Both the position numbers and the translations under genes were made by a program. 9,923 bases of DNA from Flavobacteriales bacterium UBA3442 (GTDB lineage Bacteria; Bacteroidota; Bacteroidia; Flavobacteriales; Schleiferiaceae), in contig DFSH01000044.1 of the NCBI GenBank assembly GCA_002378565.1, positions 130,694 through 140,616 of the forward strand. The letters are read 5' to 3'. Every line of letters begins with the position of its first letter. The stretch's first letter is position 1. This document shows positions 7,998-9,923 of the stretch, piece by piece. A model generated the notes under the pieces. That model saw only the letters and a list, made by a program, of their open reading frames with translations, was not told the DNA's origin and did no database searches.

Positions 7998-8027
7998 AAA
8001 AAAGGCAGCCAAATGGCTGCCTTTTTT
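7998..8027. terminator. Bidirectional intrinsic terminator between dnaJ and the convergent gene
   Basis: GGCAGCC (8004-8010), a 4-nt loop AAAT (8011-8014) and GGCTGCC (8015-8021) form a perfect 7-bp GC-rich stem. It is flanked by an A-run (7997-8003) and a T-run (8022-8027), which also pair. Read on either strand, the stem is followed by at least six U. It sits 31 nt after the dnaJ stop and 30 nt after the stop of the minus-strand gene, so it can end both convergent transcripts. Confidence 0.93.
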
Positions 8028-8057
8028 GTTTTCAATAGCAATTACCTTTGGCTTAAA

Positions 8058-9923
8058 TCAAGGCCTAACAAGGGTTAGTGGGCCTGCATAGCGGATTTCC
8101 TTGAGACCGCATTGCAACATGATGTAATACGTACCATCCCCCAGCTTTCTGCCATTGGCATTGACACCTGTCCAGCTATCATCATAGGCAGTCTGTTCAT
8201 AGACTTGACCACCCCATCGGTCAAAGACCCTCAAAGTACAATCATCACCAAAGGTGACTTCTGACAAGTCTAAAATATCATTGAGACCATCTCCATTGGG
8301 GGTCATTAGATTTTGTATGTGACCCAATTCAGGTCGCGTTTGTCGAGGTAGCCAGTACACCATCAAGGTATCTGCACCGCGGCATCCCAAAATGTCCGTA
8401 ACAATGACGTAGACAGTCGTGCTGTCTTCAAGCATCCACATCTGCGGATCCTGCTGACGGTAATTGTTCCAGTACACAGGCTGATCAGCATACCAGTACC
8501 ATGCAGCACCAGTGTCAACTGCCAAGTAAGCTGTATCTCCATAAACAATGGCAGTGTCTGATCCTGCACTCACATCCAACGTCCACGTGAAGACCTCAAC
8601 GGTATCGTACAAGGTGTCTGGACAGGATACGGAATGCACCGTCATCTTAACCCAATGCTTGCCCGGCTGGTTCCACGTGACATGCTCAATGGAGTCACCC
8701 GTCGCGCCAAAGGTGTTGGATTGTGTACCAAAGTCCCATGAGAACGTGGCATCAACGGGGGTGGTGCCAATGGCCTTGAATGTGAAGTCTTGTGCCTCAA
8801 AACATGCCACGCCAGACCATCCTATCTGGTAGTCAGGTGAATCGTAAATAACGAAAGTTTCTATCACGGTATCCGTGCATACCAAACCTGGGTTGATGAT
8901 GAGCATCACATCAAATCGACCCGTGTCAGGAAAAGTGAATAGTGGTGTCGGACTTGAGCTGGTGTCTGACACTGACGTTGTATCACCAAAATCCCACATG
9001 TAGCCTAAAGCACCTGCAGTTTGTGCCTGAAACTGCACGGTTGTACCGCCACAAAGCATGGTTGGATTTTCCACCTGTGTCAACATGTCTGCCACGACAT
9101 TGACGATGCAGTTGGTGACGTTGAATTGGTAGTCTCGTCGGACGGTGCTTTTCAACACCCCATTGTCATATTCACTCACACAAATACCGACCACAAACTG
9201 TCCAGTCTGGGTTGCAACACCCGTTATCATGCCCGTAATGGGATCAATGCTTAAGGCAGGGTTGCCGGGAATTGGGACTGCTGAGGTATTGGGCGCAATG
9301 AATGGAATAATGCTGTACGGTGGCGGATCAGCAGGGTTAGGACTTGCGTTAAAGCTTGATCCTCCATTGAGGATATCGCAAAAAGCATAGTGCAAGGAAT
9401 CACCATTGGCGTCTGTAGCAGACGCATCAATCGATAGCTGATCACCTTGACAAATCACGATGGGCGGAATGGTCGTGAACTGTGGTGTGCTGTTGCAGTT
9501 ATCCATGGTTGGCACCTGAACCGTATAAGTGTTGCCTTTGCCTGAGGCCGATATGTTAGTGATGGTTGAATTCCGGCAACAGCGCTGGTAGGAGATGTTA
9601 TACCCTCCAAGCCTTGCTGGCAAGGTCATGGTGTGCACATACTCCGCATACTCTGTGCAGATATTTGGTGGAATTGTTAGGCATGGATTGCCGGTACCCG
9701 TCGGCACGGTAATCGTTGGCCCCTTAGTTACAGATGGGTTGAACAGCAAATTGCCTGAAATATCATAGACAGAAAAATTGACTGAATTATCAAAGCCTGC
9801 GCCACCTGAATTGCAATCTCTGTAGATTCTCAACGTGATTTGGTAGCTGTTGCTCCCAAGGCATGTATAGGTGATCTCCCCCCCAACCAAGTGGGCAGCA
9901 TCCATCGTCTGACCAGTAAGCAG
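8058..9923 (-). CDS. Large secreted protein with PKD-like domains and type IX secretion (gliding-motility-type) C-terminal domain; 5' end beyond the window
   Basis: This is a cell-surface or released protein of unknown role. The frame stays open through the right edge. An ATG exists at 9903-9905, but the upstream codons LLTGQT followed by MDAAHLVGGE look like the end of a signal peptide, with cleavage likely near DA-AH, so the true start is outside. Numbered from that Met (615 residues), residues 3-180 are a Cys-rich module with CLG, YRDCN and YQRCCRN signatures. Residues 150-265 hold a cadherin/Ig-like region with a DANGDS calcium-type motif (165-170). PKD-like domains follow, one with WDFGD (304-308) and one with WDFG (390-393), then another beta domain (about 444-517). 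The C-terminal type B sorting domain (527-615) has TPNGDGLND (535-543), VFDRWGGQVYE and DGTYY. Such domains are recognised by the type IX system and often removed at the surface. No PorP/SprF partner is in view. Adhesion is plausible but not shown. Confidence 0.9.
   Translation of the reverse strand: MLTGQTMDAAHLVGGEITYTCLGSNSYQITLRIYRDCNSGGAGFDNSVNFSVYDISGNLLFNPSVTKGPTITVPTGTGNPCLTIPPNICTEYAEYVHTMTLPARLGGYNISYQRCCRNSTITNISASGKGNTYTVQVPTMDNCNSTPQFTTIPPIVICQGDQLSIDASATDANGDSLHYAFCDILNGGSSFNASPNPADPPPYSIIPFIAPNTSAVPIPGNPALSIDPITGMITGVATQTGQFVVGICVSEYDNGVLKSTVRRDYQFNVTNCIVNVVADMLTQVENPTMLCGGTTVQFQAQTAGALGYMWDFGDTTSVSDTSSSPTPLFTFPDTGRFDVMLIINPGLVCTDTVIETFVIYDSPDYQIGWSGVACFEAQDFTFKAIGTTPVDATFSWDFGTQSNTFGATGDSIEHVTWNQPGKHWVKMTVHSVSCPDTLYDTVEVFTWTLDVSAGSDTAIVYGDTAYLAVDTGAAWYWYADQPVYWNNYRQQDPQMWMLEDSTTVYVIVTDILGCRGADTLMVYWLPRQTRPELGHIQNLMTPNGDGLNDILDLSEVTFGDDCTLRVFDRWGGQVYEQTAYDDSWTGVNANGRKLGDGTYYIMLQCGLKEIRYAGPLTLVRP

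Overview
The window looks like chromosomal DNA from a member of the Bacteroidota, most likely a Flavobacteriales-like lineage. The evidence is as follows. There is a gliding-motility-type C-terminal secretion domain (type IX secretion) on the large protein at the right end. A DUF4290 gene, a family I know only from Bacteroidota, is present. The rpsL promoter matches the Bacteroidota TTG-N19-TAnnTTTG form. None of the nine start codons in view has a Shine-Dalgarno sequence. MurA carries Asp where most bacteria have the catalytic Cys. DnaJ keeps only two of the four zinc-finger repeats, as I recall for Flavobacteriia. Base composition is about half GC by eye and looks even throughout. I see no insertion sequences, phage genes, CRISPR arrays, tRNAs or rRNAs, and no sign of recent gene transfer.

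Layout. Positions 1-1026 (minus strand) hold the start of the str operon in transcription order rpsL, rpsG, fusA, with 3-nt and 10-nt gaps; fusA runs off the left edge. A divergent intergenic region of 149-179 bp carries a good minus-strand promoter. Positions 1206-7966 (plus strand) hold six genes: a UvrD/PcrA-type helicase, a DUF4290 protein, murA, a TlpA-like periplasmic thiol-disulfide protein, grpE and dnaJ. The first three are tightly packed (4-nt overlap, then a 3-nt gap). The TlpA-like gene follows after 18 nt. A 135-nt gap with a dyad precedes grpE, and dnaJ follows grpE after 3 nt. A strong bidirectional terminator at 7998-8027 separates dnaJ from the convergent minus-strand gene. 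That gene (8061-9923 and beyond) encodes a large secreted cysteine-rich protein with PKD-like domains and a type IX secretion signal; its signal peptide lies across the right edge.

Function. Nearly all of it is core housekeeping: translation (S12, S7, EF-G), DNA repair and replication-transcription conflict (helicase), peptidoglycan precursor synthesis (MurA), envelope redox (TlpA-like) and the Hsp70 co-chaperones GrpE and DnaJ. The least understood items are the DUF4290 protein with its very basic tail, translationally coupled between the helicase and murA, and the N-terminal module of the secreted protein. I do not see a clearly new multi-gene system. The most useful leads are the MurA active-site substitution, the half zinc finger of DnaJ, the recurrent CC-ATG start context and the dyad upstream of grpE.
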